From: an uncultured Clostridia bacterium
GTDB taxonomy: Bacteria > Bacillota > Clostridia > Christensenellales > Aristaeellaceae
DNA length: 28,922 bases
NCBI GenBank assembly: GCA_934647305.1
Contig: CAKUFI010000029.1
Span: 1-28,922 of the forward strand
Direction of reading: 5' to 3'
The notes under the pieces are model-generated. The model was not told the origin of the DNA. It ran no database searches and saw only the letters and a list, made by a program, of their open reading frames with translations. Below, in pieces: positions 22,771-28,922 of this stretch; the stretch's first letter is position 1; each line of letters begins with the position of its first letter. A program made the translations under genes and the position numbers.

Positions 22771-24300
22771 ATGAAACGGGTACTGACAATCCTGCTGGCT
22801 CTGGTTCTGATGATGGCCATGGCCGTCCCCGCAGCGGCGGATAGCACCTACACCATCACGATCAACAACACCGCCCCGGGTCATACGTATCAGGCGTATC
22901 AGATTTTCGCGGGCAACCTGGAGACGAAGGACAGGAAAACCCTGCTCACCAATATCACCTGGGGCAGCGGCGTGACCAAGGCGGGGAAAGCTGAGCTGGG
23001 CGACGCGGCCGCGAAGGCTGAGAACCTGAAAACCGAAGCCCACGCGCAGGCGTTCGCCAAGGAGGTCGCTCCCCATCTGACCAATCCGACCGAGAGCACG
23101 GCGGGAGCGGGCGTTTACACCATCTCCGGCCTGCAGGCCGGTTACTACCTGGTCAAGGACAAGGACAATACGCTCACGAACGCCGACGACTTCTATACCG
23201 CCTACCTGATGGAGGTGGTCGTCAACGTGACGGCGACGCCCAAGGGCGACAAGCCGACCCTTGACAAGCAGATCAAGCACAACGAAAGAGACACATGGGA
23301 GGTTGTGGGCGATAACCAGATCGGCGACACCGTAGAGTTCCGCACGATCACGACCGTCCCCGACACCGCCGGCTATGAACAGTATGACTATATCATCTAC
23401 GACACCATGTCCGTGGGCCTGACCTCGAACGTGAAGGGAACCGGCGACGTGACCATCAAGGTGAACGATGCGGGCGATGCGCTGGACACGACGTACTATA
23501 CCGTGACCGCAAGCGGCAATACCTTCTTCGTGAAGATCGACATCCTCAAGGCGATCAGGGACGGCAAGATGTCGAAGGGCGATAAGCTGTATACCTACTA
23601 TACCGGCGTGCTGAACGCCGAGGCCAAGGTGTACGACGAGGGCATGCAGGACAATACGGCCTACCTTGAATACAGCAACAACCCCAACGAGACGGACGAC
23701 AAGGGCAAGACCCCTGACAAGAAGGTCTACGACTGGACGTTCAGGATGGGCGTGAACAAGGTCAACGAGAGCAATAAGTCGATTACCGGCGCGAAGTTCG
23801 TGCTCTCCAGGAAGGGGACGCTCACTGTGAGCAGCCTGAACTGCGATGACCAGGGCGTGCCTGCTGTGACGACCGATCTGATCGGCCTGGTCGCCGTGCA
23901 GGGCGGCTATCGCGTGGCCGTGGAGGGCGATACGAACATCGTTTACGTCATCGATGCGGGCAGCGCGGTCATCAAGGGGCTGGACGACGCGGTCGACTAC
24001 TACCTGTACGAGACCAAGGCGCCCGAGGGCTTCAACCTGCTGAAGGAGCCGGTCCAGTTCAAGATCACCGCGCAGTACAATGCGGATGGCTCCGCGCTGG
24101 CTGCCGGCTATCCCACCGTGACGATCGGCGCGGGCGAGCCTTCCGCCACACTGAGCACGGATGTGGTCAACAAGGCGGGCGCCGAGCTGCCCTCGACCGG
24201 CGGCGTGGGCACCACCGTGTTCTACGTGGTGGGCGGCCTGCTGGTGGCCGTGGCGGTTGTGCTGCTGGTAACCAAGAAAAAAATGTCCGCGGATAAGTAA
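22771..24300 (+). CDS. SpaA/FctA-type backbone pilin
   Basis: The major pilus subunit, 509 residues. A signal peptide spans 1-23 (ending VPAAAD). The N-terminal domain ends in VVVNVTATPKGDKPTLDK, which resembles the pilin motif. Lys158 (ATPKG) is the best candidate for the lysine joined to the next subunit by the sortase. Two further Cna-type domains follow, starting near 165 (TLDKQIKHN) and 325 (MGVNKVNESNKSI). The E-box is YYLYETKAPEGF (410-421) with Glu414, which would catalyse an internal isopeptide bond. The sorting signal is LPSTG (473-477), followed by a membrane helix and KKKMSADK. The ribosome binding site TAAGGAGGAAAAG is the best in the locus, as expected for the most abundant subunit. 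The class C sortase gene follows. Confidence 0.93.
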   Translation: MKRVLTILLALVLMMAMAVPAAADSTYTITINNTAPGHTYQAYQIFAGNLETKDRKTLLTNITWGSGVTKAGKAELGDAAAKAENLKTEAHAQAFAKEVAPHLTNPTESTAGAGVYTISGLQAGYYLVKDKDNTLTNADDFYTAYLMEVVVNVTATPKGDKPTLDKQIKHNERDTWEVVGDNQIGDTVEFRTITTVPDTAGYEQYDYIIYDTMSVGLTSNVKGTGDVTIKVNDAGDALDTTYYTVTASGNTFFVKIDILKAIRDGKMSKGDKLYTYYTGVLNAEAKVYDEGMQDNTAYLEYSNNPNETDDKGKTPDKKVYDWTFRMGVNKVNESNKSITGAKFVLSRKGTLTVSSLNCDDQGVPAVTTDLIGLVAVQGGYRVAVEGDTNIVYVIDAGSAVIKGLDDAVDYYLYETKAPEGFNLLKEPVQFKITAQYNADGSALAAGYPTVTIGAGEPSATLSTDVVNKAGAELPSTGGVGTTVFYVVGGLLVAVAVVLLVTKKKMSADK

Positions 24301-24346
24301 GCGGATGCGCATGCCGAGGCCGGGGGTTCGCCTTCGGCACGGTATG

Positions 24347-24383
24347 CCCTCCCGAGGGTGGACGCGCGCCTCTCTCGGGAGGG
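24347..24383 (+). terminator. Hairpin between backbone pilin and sortase (attenuator?)
   Basis: CCCTCCCGAG (24347-24356) pairs perfectly with CTCGGGAGGG (24374-24383). No U-run follows, so it is unlikely to be a full terminator. It lies in the 107-bp gap and could stabilise the pilin message or lower sortase expression. Confidence 0.45.
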
Positions 24384-24407
24384 TATATCGGATGGGCGGA
24401 GTGAAGC

Positions 24408-25241
24408 ATGAAGAAGCATCTTTCGACGATTCTGCTGGTGGCGGTGTTCCTGCTGGGACTGGGGATTCTTCTGTACCCATCCGTCAGCGATTACTGGAAC
24501 TCGATGCACCAGACGCAGGCCATCGGCGCGTATGAGACTGCGCTGTCCGGCATGACCCAGAAGGATTACAGCGAGTACTTTGCGCAGGCCGACGCGTACA
24601 ACGCCGCGCTGGCCAGCCTGCCCACCCCGCTGTCCGCGTATGAAGTGCTCAAGACGCTCGGCGAGGTGCCGAAATACCGGGACGTGCTGGACGTGAACGG
24701 CATGGGCATCATGGGCTACATTGACATCGACGAGATCGGCGTGGAGCTGCCCATTTACCACGGCACCGACCCCAGCGTGCTCAACGTCGCGGTCGGGCAC
24801 CTGGAGGGAACCAGCCTGCCGGTCGGCGGCGTGGGGACGCACTGCGTGCTGTCCGCGCACAGAGGACTGCCCAGCGCGCGGCTGTTTACCGACCTGGACC
24901 GGCTCAAGGTGGGCGATACGTTCACGCTGACCGTGCTTGACCGGCTGCTGACCTATCAGGTGGATCAGGTGCTGATCGTCGAGCCGGATCAGGTCGAGGC
25001 GCTGGCCATCGACCCGAACGAGGACTACTGCACGCTGGTCACCTGCACGCCCTACGGCATCAACACCCACAGACTGCTGGTGCGCGGACACAGGGTGGAG
25101 AACGCCAGGGAAAAGCCGGTGGTCTACGTGCCCGCGGACATGGTGCGGATCGACCCGCTGGTGGTTACGCCCGCCGTCGCCGCGCCGATGCTGCTGGCGC
25201 TGCTCATATTCCTGCTGATTCGGTACAGAAAGAGGAGTTGA
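24408..25241 (+). CDS. srtC: Class C (pilus-polymerising) sortase
   Basis: Membrane transpeptidase that cleaves the pilin LPxTG and links it to a pilin lysine. The 277-residue protein has an N-terminal membrane segment (about 5-24) and a second at the C-terminus (about 245-270), the class C layout. The catalytic set is His151 (VLSAHRGLPSARLF), Cys213 (TLVTCTPYGINTH) and Arg222. The surrounding text (ELPIYHGTDPSVLNVAVGHL, EGTSLPVGG) is very close to pilus sortases. The usual lid motif (DPF or DPW) before the catalytic domain is not visible; the matching stretch reads ASLPTPLSAYEVL. This implies an altered or absent lid. The start ATG 24408 has only a GGCGGAG before it, a weak to moderate site. 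It follows the backbone pilin and overlaps the ribosome binding site region of the next pilin gene. Confidence 0.93.
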   Translation: MKKHLSTILLVAVFLLGLGILLYPSVSDYWNSMHQTQAIGAYETALSGMTQKDYSEYFAQADAYNAALASLPTPLSAYEVLKTLGEVPKYRDVLDVNGMGIMGYIDIDEIGVELPIYHGTDPSVLNVAVGHLEGTSLPVGGVGTHCVLSAHRGLPSARLFTDLDRLKVGDTFTLTVLDRLLTYQVDQVLIVEPDQVEALAIDPNEDYCTLVTCTPYGINTHRLLVRGHRVENAREKPVVYVPADMVRIDPLVVTPAVAAPMLLALLIFLLIRYRKRS

Positions 25242-25246
25242 CGCTC

Positions 25247-25921
25247 ATGAGGAAAAACGCTTTGCTGCGCGGCGCGTGCGTGCTGGCGCTGCTGGTGGCG
25301 CTGCTTTTTCAGGCGGCGCAGGCGCAGGGACTGGATCTGGAAAAGACCGGTTCGATCGCGCTGAACCTGAAAAATGAGGACGGAAAACCGGTTTCGGGCG
25401 GCGAGTTCTGGCTGTTTCAGGTGGGCGAGGCCGTGGTGCGCGACAACAACCTGACGTTTGAGCTGACGGAGGAGTTCAGGGCGAGCGGCGCGTCGCTGGC
25501 CGACCTGAAGAGCGCGACGCTGGCGGGCGAGCTGGCGAAGTACGCGCAGGCGCACGAGAGCCTGACCCGGCGGACACAGAAGGCCGACGCACAGGGGCAG
25601 GCGCGCTTCGACGAGGTGGCCTGCGGACTGTATCTGGTGATGCAGAAGCCCGGAACCGAGGGCGATTATCAGCCCATGGCGGCCTTTCTGGCGAGCGTGC
25701 CGTTGCGCGCGGAGGGCGGCTGGAGCTACGACGTGACCGCGCTTCCGAAGGTGGAGCCCACGCCGCAGCCGACCACCACGCCCGGCCCGACCTCAACGCC
25801 CGGGTCGAAACTGCCGCAGACCGGGCTCAATCGCTGGCCGGCGCCGGTGATGGCGGTGAGCGGCCTGCTGCTGTTCGGACTGGGCTGGGTGCTGGCGTTC
25901 ACGAGGAAAAAGCATGACTAG
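25247..25921 (+). CDS. Minor (basal/anchor-type) pilin
   Basis: A 224-residue LPxTG protein. The signal peptide is MRKNALLRGACVLALLVALL, followed by FQAAQA. One Cna/FctB-like domain follows (about 30-165: GSIALNLKNEDGKPVSGGEF, ARFDEVACGLYLVMQ). A Pro/Thr-rich tail comes next (VEPTPQPTTTPGPTSTPG), then LPQTG (189-193), a membrane helix and RKKHD. Small size, a single domain and a proline-rich stalk are hallmarks of basal pilins such as FctB or GBS52, which end polymer growth and attach the pilus to the wall. The E-box Glu usual in CnaB domains is not evident (GLYLVMQ), so an isopeptide bond is uncertain. ATG 25247 is preferred over TTG 25238 because AGAGGAG lies 9 bases before it. It is co-transcribed with both sortases. 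Confidence 0.88.
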   Translation: MRKNALLRGACVLALLVALLFQAAQAQGLDLEKTGSIALNLKNEDGKPVSGGEFWLFQVGEAVVRDNNLTFELTEEFRASGASLADLKSATLAGELAKYAQAHESLTRRTQKADAQGQARFDEVACGLYLVMQKPGTEGDYQPMAAFLASVPLRAEGGWSYDVTALPKVEPTPQPTTTPGPTSTPGSKLPQTGLNRWPAPVMAVSGLLLFGLGWVLAFTRKKHD

Positions 25922-26558
25922 GCGGACGGCCGGCGTGATCTGCATGGTGCTGGGCGGCGCGCTGCTGCTGGGGGCGGCGGGACTGCTGAACCTGAACCGG
26001 CTGGAGGAAAGCCGGGCGGGCGAGGAATCGGCGCAGGTGATGGTGCGGCTGCGGCAGGAGATGGAGCAGGCGGCGCTGCCCGAGGAAACGCGGACGGAGC
26101 CTGAACAATCGCCTGAAGCGGAGGAAACGCCGCTTCCCGATCCGGCGGGGCGCGAAATGCCGATGCTCGAGATCGACGGGCAGACGTACATCGGATACCT
26201 GGAGCTGCCGACGCTCGGGCTGTCGCTGCCGGTGATGAGCGAATGGAGCTATTCGAAGCTGCGCGTCGCGCCGTGTCGGTACTGGGGCAGCGCGTACGAC
26301 GACTCGTTGGTGATCCTGGCGCACAACTATGACAGGCATTTCGGCAGGCTGCAGGAGCTGGCGATCGGCGATCCGGTGCAGTTCATCGACGCGGATGGCG
26401 TGATTTACCAGTATACGGTCGAAAAGCAGGAGATTCTGGAAAAGCTGGACGTCGAGAAGATGGTGGACAGCGGGTACGACCTGACGCTGTTTACCTGCAC
26501 GTATGGCGGCAGGCATCGCGTGACGGTGCGGCTGCGGCGGACGAAGACGCTGGCATGA
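25914..26558 (+). CDS. Second sortase, likely wall-anchoring
   Basis: A 214-residue sortase with one N-terminal membrane segment (about 5-25), a polar Glu/Pro-rich linker (about 35-80) and a compact catalytic domain. His137 is in VILAHNYDRHFG, Cys195 in LTLFTCTYGG and the likely Arg202 in RHRVTV. It has no C-terminal membrane helix, unlike the class C enzyme. It therefore more likely attaches the finished pilus, through the basal pilin, to peptidoglycan. The class is not certain: text such as MLEIDGQTYIGYLELPTLGL resembles clostridial class B/D-like sortases. The start overlaps the end of the pilin gene by 8 bases, so expression is coupled. It is the last gene of the locus; no clear terminator follows directly. 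Confidence 0.9.
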   Translation: MTRRTAGVICMVLGGALLLGAAGLLNLNRLEESRAGEESAQVMVRLRQEMEQAALPEETRTEPEQSPEAEETPLPDPAGREMPMLEIDGQTYIGYLELPTLGLSLPVMSEWSYSKLRVAPCRYWGSAYDDSLVILAHNYDRHFGRLQELAIGDPVQFIDADGVIYQYTVEKQEILEKLDVEKMVDSGYDLTLFTCTYGGRHRVTVRLRRTKTLA

Positions 26559-26607
26559 AGGCGATGGGGAGGGGCGCAGGGCGTTCCTCCCTTTCGTATG
26601 CGGCGAA

Positions 26608-26667
26608 ACAGGCTTCTTTTCACAACGTTTGCGAGCGCGGCTCGCAAATCATTCGTGATAAGCCTGT
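26608..26667. repeat. Three-tier imperfect palindrome before guaA
   Basis: ACAGGCTT (26608-26615) pairs with AAGCCTGT (26660-26667); inside it TCAC (26620-26623) pairs with GTGA (26655-26658); innermost TTTGCGAGC (26628-26636) pairs with GCTCGCAAA (26640-26648) over the loop GCG. The 60-bp element has 21 paired positions and could fold as a long hairpin. A short copy of AAGCCTGT recurs near 26727-26734. No U-run follows. The rest of 26559-26780 shows no gene; it separates the pilus locus from guaA. Confidence 0.6.
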
Positions 26668-26783
26668 ACGTTTCCTTTTGGCACGCAGAAATTACACACA
26701 GGAGCGGCTGCGTGAAAGCACGTGAAGCCTGTGTTGTCCCCGCCGCCCATCCGAAATTGCGGGTAAAATCCTGCCGCCAGGCA

Positions 26784-26812
26784 TTGTCTTCCCCCGCCCG
26801 ATGTGCTATAAT
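26784..26812 (+). promoter_or_regulatory. guaA promoter and leader hairpin
   Basis: TTGTCT (26784-26789), a 17-base spacer, TATAAT (26807-26812), with a TGC extension before the -10. The ~48-nt leader contains CAGGGA/TCCCTG (about 26821-26842). It is too short for a purine riboswitch, and the conserved purine-riboswitch core is absent. Confidence 0.75.
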
Positions 26813-26867
26813 CGAAAAGTCAGGGATGGTGAAAACTCCCTGCACGACCAATAAGGAGGATCATTTA

Positions 26868-27848
26868 ATGAGCGATAACAAACGGCCTGAATCCATGCGG
26901 CGCATTGACTGCCCTGAACTGGCGAAGGCCTTTATTGACGAACAGGTTGCCGCCGTGCGCGCGCAGGTGGGCGATAAAAAGGTGCTGCTGGCGCTTTCCG
27001 GCGGCGTGGACAGCTCCGTGGTGGCGGCGCTGCTGATCAAGGCGATCGGCAAGCAGCTGGTGTGCGTGCACGTCAACCACGGCCTGATGCGCAAGGGCGA
27101 GAGCGAGCAGGTTATCGAGGTGTTCCGCAATCAGATGGACGCCAACCTGATCTACGTGGACGCGGTCGACCGATTCCTGGACAAGCTGGCCGGCGTGACC
27201 GACCCCGAAAAGAAGCGCCACATCATCGGCGACGAGTTCATCCGCGTGTTTGAGGAGGAGGCCCGCAAGCAGGAGGGCATCGAGTTCCTGGCCCAGGGCA
27301 CGATCTATCCCGACATCCTGGAGAGCCACGGCGTGAAGGCGCACCACAACGTGGGCGGCCTGCCTGAAGACCTGCATTTCGAGCTGGTCGAGCCGATCAA
27401 GCTGCTGTTCAAGGACGAGGTGCGCGTGGTCGGCAAACAGCTGGGCCTGCCCGACGGCATGGTCTATCGCCAGCCCTTCCCCGGCCCCGGCCTGGGCGTG
27501 CGCTGCCTGGGCGCGATCACCCGCGACCGCCTGGCCGCCCTGCGCGAGTCGGACGCCATCCTGCGCGAGGAATTCGACCGCGCCGGATTGACTCAGAAGG
27601 TCTGGCAGTTCTTCACCGTCGTGCCGGACTTCCGCTCCACCGGCGTGCGCGACGGCAAGCGCGCCTTTGACTGGCCGGTTATCATCCGCGCCGTCAACAC
27701 CGTCGACGCGATGACCGCCACCGTGCCCGAGCTGCCCTACGAGGTGCTCGGCCGCATCACCTCCCGCATCCTCGCCGAGGTGCCCGGCGTGTGCCGCGTG
27801 CTCTACGACCTCAGCCCCAAGCCCATCGCCACGATCGAGTGGGAATGA
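26868..27848 (+). CDS. guaA: GMP synthase, ATP-pyrophosphatase subunit only
   Basis: Activates XMP with ATP and aminates it to GMP. The 326-residue protein has only the ATP-PPase and dimerisation parts: P-loop LALSGGVDSSVVAALL (43-58), VHVNHGLMRKGE, QGTIYPDILES, SHGVKAHHNVGGLPEDL, RQPFPGPGLGVRCLG, and the C-terminal end LYDLSPKPIATIEWE. The N-terminal glutamine amidotransferase domain of the usual ~510-520-residue enzyme is missing, and nothing upstream encodes it. Either a separate GATase subunit (as in archaea) is encoded elsewhere, or ammonia is used directly. ATG 26868 follows AATAAGGAGGATCATTTA; the open frame continues upstream without coding signal. The gene has its own promoter. Its last codons coincide with an inverted repeat that may be an integration site. 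Confidence 0.93.
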   Translation: MSDNKRPESMRRIDCPELAKAFIDEQVAAVRAQVGDKKVLLALSGGVDSSVVAALLIKAIGKQLVCVHVNHGLMRKGESEQVIEVFRNQMDANLIYVDAVDRFLDKLAGVTDPEKKRHIIGDEFIRVFEEEARKQEGIEFLAQGTIYPDILESHGVKAHHNVGGLPEDLHFELVEPIKLLFKDEVRVVGKQLGLPDGMVYRQPFPGPGLGVRCLGAITRDRLAALRESDAILREEFDRAGLTQKVWQFFTVVPDFRSTGVRDGKRAFDWPVIIRAVNTVDAMTATVPELPYEVLGRITSRILAEVPGVCRVLYDLSPKPIATIEWE

Positions 27849-27914
27849 GAAAAAAGTGAATATGATGGGCTGCAAAGCCTTGAAAACACTCACTTTTTGA
27901 AAATCTCATTTCCC
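27841..27914. other. Inverted repeat over guaA stop: terminator and possible att site
   Basis: GGGAATGAGA and AAAAAGTGA (27841-27859) are mirrored by TCACTTTTT (27890-27898) and TCTCATTTCCC (27904-27914), with a small GGCT/AGCC hairpin inside (27868-27879). The stop codon of guaA lies in the left arm. The structure can end transcription (it has a T-run in its right arm), and its left arm covers the guaA 3' end, a known insertion point of islands. Two copies of TGATAGCA follow at 27918-27925 and 27929-27936. Confidence 0.55.
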
Positions 27915-28023
27915 GTTTGATAGCAAAATGATAGCAGATGCTAAAGCCATTTTGTTTGCTCTTATTTTGGCGAGCGAATGGTTTGCAGGTTCGCTATCGC
28001 ATCCAATCCTATATTGAGAGCGA

Positions 28024-28070
28024 AAAAGGCTCTGCCGACTTTCTGTGCAAGAAGGTCGGCAGAGCCTTTT
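28024..28070 (-). terminator. Strong terminator of the XRE regulator gene
   Basis: AAAAGGCTCTGCCGAC (28024-28039) pairs over 16 positions with GTCGGCAGAGCCTTTT (28055-28070). On the - strand it directly follows the stop codon and ends in a T-run. It would also work on the + strand. Confidence 0.92.
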
Positions 28071-28071
28071 G

Positions 28072-28602
28072 TTATTCTTCGCTATGTTCCTTGAGATCAG
28101 CAAGGAGCAGGTCACTCAGCTCCTGCGACGGCGTGATCTTGTGCCACTGACCGGAGGTGTCAAGTTCAGGGTAGCGGTAGCGCCAGCGGTCATATTCTTC
28201 TTTGGTAATCTCCCCCGCTTTCAGCTTGGCGGCAACTGCACCCCATGCGGAAAGCATCCTGTGAAGCTCCGCTGCGTCGCGTCCTTTGTGGATATGAACG
28301 CGCAGATGCGCCTCATCCTCACACTCGCAGACCTCAAGACCGTAGCGGTCTTCCAGAGTGAACAGCGTGTGCATCAGCCCAGTATAGGAGTCAATGTCTG
28401 GTACGTCCAGCGCCTTGGGTGAAACATCCAGCACCTTTGCCAGCGCAGCGGTTACATCCGCCTTGGGCGTTCTGGAACCATTCTCGTACTGCGCAAGGCG
28501 GACATCTGCGGATTTCTCTGGAAAACCCAGCGCCATGCCAAGGTATTTCTGTGTCATGCCCCGCATCGTGCGGAAAAAGTGGATGCGTTCACCAATCGCC
28601 AT
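28072..28602 (-). CDS. XRE-family transcriptional regulator
   Basis: A 176-residue DNA-binding protein. Residues 1-65 form a Cro/CI-type helix-turn-helix: IGERIHFFRTMRGMTQKYLG, then VRLAQYENGSRTPKADVTAALAKVLDVSPKAL. The rest is an unassigned C-terminal part (TLEDRYGLEVCECEDEAHLR, KLKAGEITKEEYDRWRYRYP). This layout is common for regulators carried on clostridial conjugative elements. ATG 28602 is chosen because AGGAG lies 9 bases before it; the ATG at 28611 overlaps that site. It has a strong promoter (28639-28667) and lies back-to-back with another promoter reading rightward. It is therefore a likely repressor of both itself and the genes to the right of the window. Codon use and GC differ from guaA. 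Confidence 0.88.
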   Translation of the reverse strand: MAIGERIHFFRTMRGMTQKYLGMALGFPEKSADVRLAQYENGSRTPKADVTAALAKVLDVSPKALDVPDIDSYTGLMHTLFTLEDRYGLEVCECEDEAHLRVHIHKGRDAAELHRMLSAWGAVAAKLKAGEITKEEYDRWRYRYPELDTSGQWHKITPSQELSDLLLADLKEHSEE

Positions 28603-28638
28603 AATAGCCATCTCCTGTGTCGGTTGTCTTTGATAACG

Positions 28639-28667
28639 AGTATAGCAGATATGTTTAATTTCGTCAA
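28639..28667 (-). promoter_or_regulatory. Promoter of the XRE regulator
   Basis: On the - strand: TTGACG (28667-28662), a 17-base spacer, TATACT (28644-28639). The leader is about 30 nt and contains the ribosome binding site. Confidence 0.82.
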
Positions 28668-28711
28668 GAAAAATCTAAGCAGATTTATTTAATATTTTCC
28701 TGCAAACCGGA

Positions 28712-28740
28712 TTGACTTAAACTAATATGTATAGTACAAT
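28712..28740 (+). promoter_or_regulatory. Rightward promoter divergent from the XRE gene
   Basis: TTGACT (28712-28717), a 17-base spacer, TACAAT (28735-28740). It points out of the window, toward the presumed body of the island. Confidence 0.75.
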
Positions 28741-28746
28741 AGCTGC

Positions 28747-28765
28747 AAGCTAAGCATATTAGCTT
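28747..28765. promoter_or_regulatory. Candidate operator palindrome
   Basis: AAGCTAA (28747-28753), GCATA, TTAGCTT (28759-28765): a perfect 7-base inverted repeat that covers the expected start of the rightward transcript. It is well placed for repression by the neighbouring XRE protein. Confidence 0.55.
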
Positions 28766-28837
28766 AATTCATAGAAATTTTACAATTAGGATAGTCAACA
28801 AATGCAGAAAAAATGTCCGTTGTAAGGTGAGAGGGGG

Positions 28838-28922
28838 GTGAAATCCAAAAGAGCCAAACTGAATGACCGTCCAAGGGATACTTTCTCCGGGGAAGCAGGC
28901 GATGAAATGAGCGTGCCAAGGA
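28838..28922 (+). CDS. Partial open frame at window end
   Basis: Starting at GTG 28838 the frame reads VKSKRAKLNDRPRDTFSGEA and stays open to the window edge (28 codons). AAGGTGAG lies 6 bases before the start. The frame is downstream of the rightward promoter. It is a basic, polar N-terminus that I do not recognise. An alternative reading is that this stretch (GGGGGGTGAAATCC...) is the 5' part of a structured RNA; the window is too short to decide. Confidence 0.4.
   Translation, partial: MKSKRAKLNDRPRDTFSGEAGDEMSVPR

Noticed and set aside
26559..26867. Purine riboswitch before guaA
   Set aside because: The conserved core with its two loops and three-way junction is absent, and the leader after the predicted promoter is only about 48 nt.
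28800..28922. Group II intron or cobalamin riboswitch suggested by GGTGAAATCC
   Set aside because: The rest of the conserved boxes is not visible, the window ends too early, and an open frame with a ribosome binding site explains the stretch as well.

Overview
The window looks like a chromosomal segment of a GC-rich, Gram-positive, probably anaerobic Clostridia-type member of the Bacillota. Support comes from strong AGGAGG-type ribosome binding sites, consensus vegetative promoters, diaminopimelate and cell-wall genes, a YhcN/YlaJ-like lipoprotein (a family linked to sporulation), LPxTG pili with sortases, and Hol_Tox-like type I toxins. I cannot assign a genus from the sequence alone.

Layout. 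Positions 1-318 are an array of ~85-bp palindromic repeats running up to dapF (337-1137). A gene-free, hairpin-rich stretch (1138-1860) follows. Next comes a cell-envelope cluster on the + strand: an alpha/beta hydrolase, a membrane-attached MurF-like ligase and a D-Ala-D-Ala ligase (1880-5485). Positions 5490-8510 look like an accessory insert with lower GC in places. It holds two tandem copies of a type I toxin-antitoxin module (a 32- and a 27-residue membrane peptide on the - strand, each facing a small RNA on the + strand), an unknown membrane protein and an unknown AT-richer secreted protein. A three-gene ABC importer of the BMP/nucleoside type (8617-12238) ends directly against a second repeat block (12238-12870). 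Two - strand genes follow: the YhcN/YlaJ-like lipoprotein and a cytoplasmic GH13-like glycosidase (13003-16026).

Positions 16297-26558 form one co-directional pilus locus: a coiled-coil protein, a signal peptidase I, a 1775-residue tip-like adhesin with a CHAP domain, a backbone pilin, a class C sortase, a small basal-type pilin and a second sortase. The signal peptidase and two sortases suggest a self-contained unit: export and trim, polymerise through a pilin lysine, then attach to the wall.

Positions 26868-27848 encode the ATP-pyrophosphatase subunit of GMP synthase. Just past its stop codon the base composition drops, and an inverted repeat, short direct repeats, an XRE-family repressor and two divergent promoters appear. 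This suggests the left end of an integrated mobile island at the guaA 3' end.

The most unusual signals are (1) the interspersed repeats, which keep 12-base arms and an 11-base loop while the arm sequences are replaced by different self-complementary ones; (2) the duplicated type I toxin-antitoxin module, in which each copy hides its ribosome binding site with a different pairing; and (3) the CHAP-bearing, cysteine-cluster pilus tip protein.
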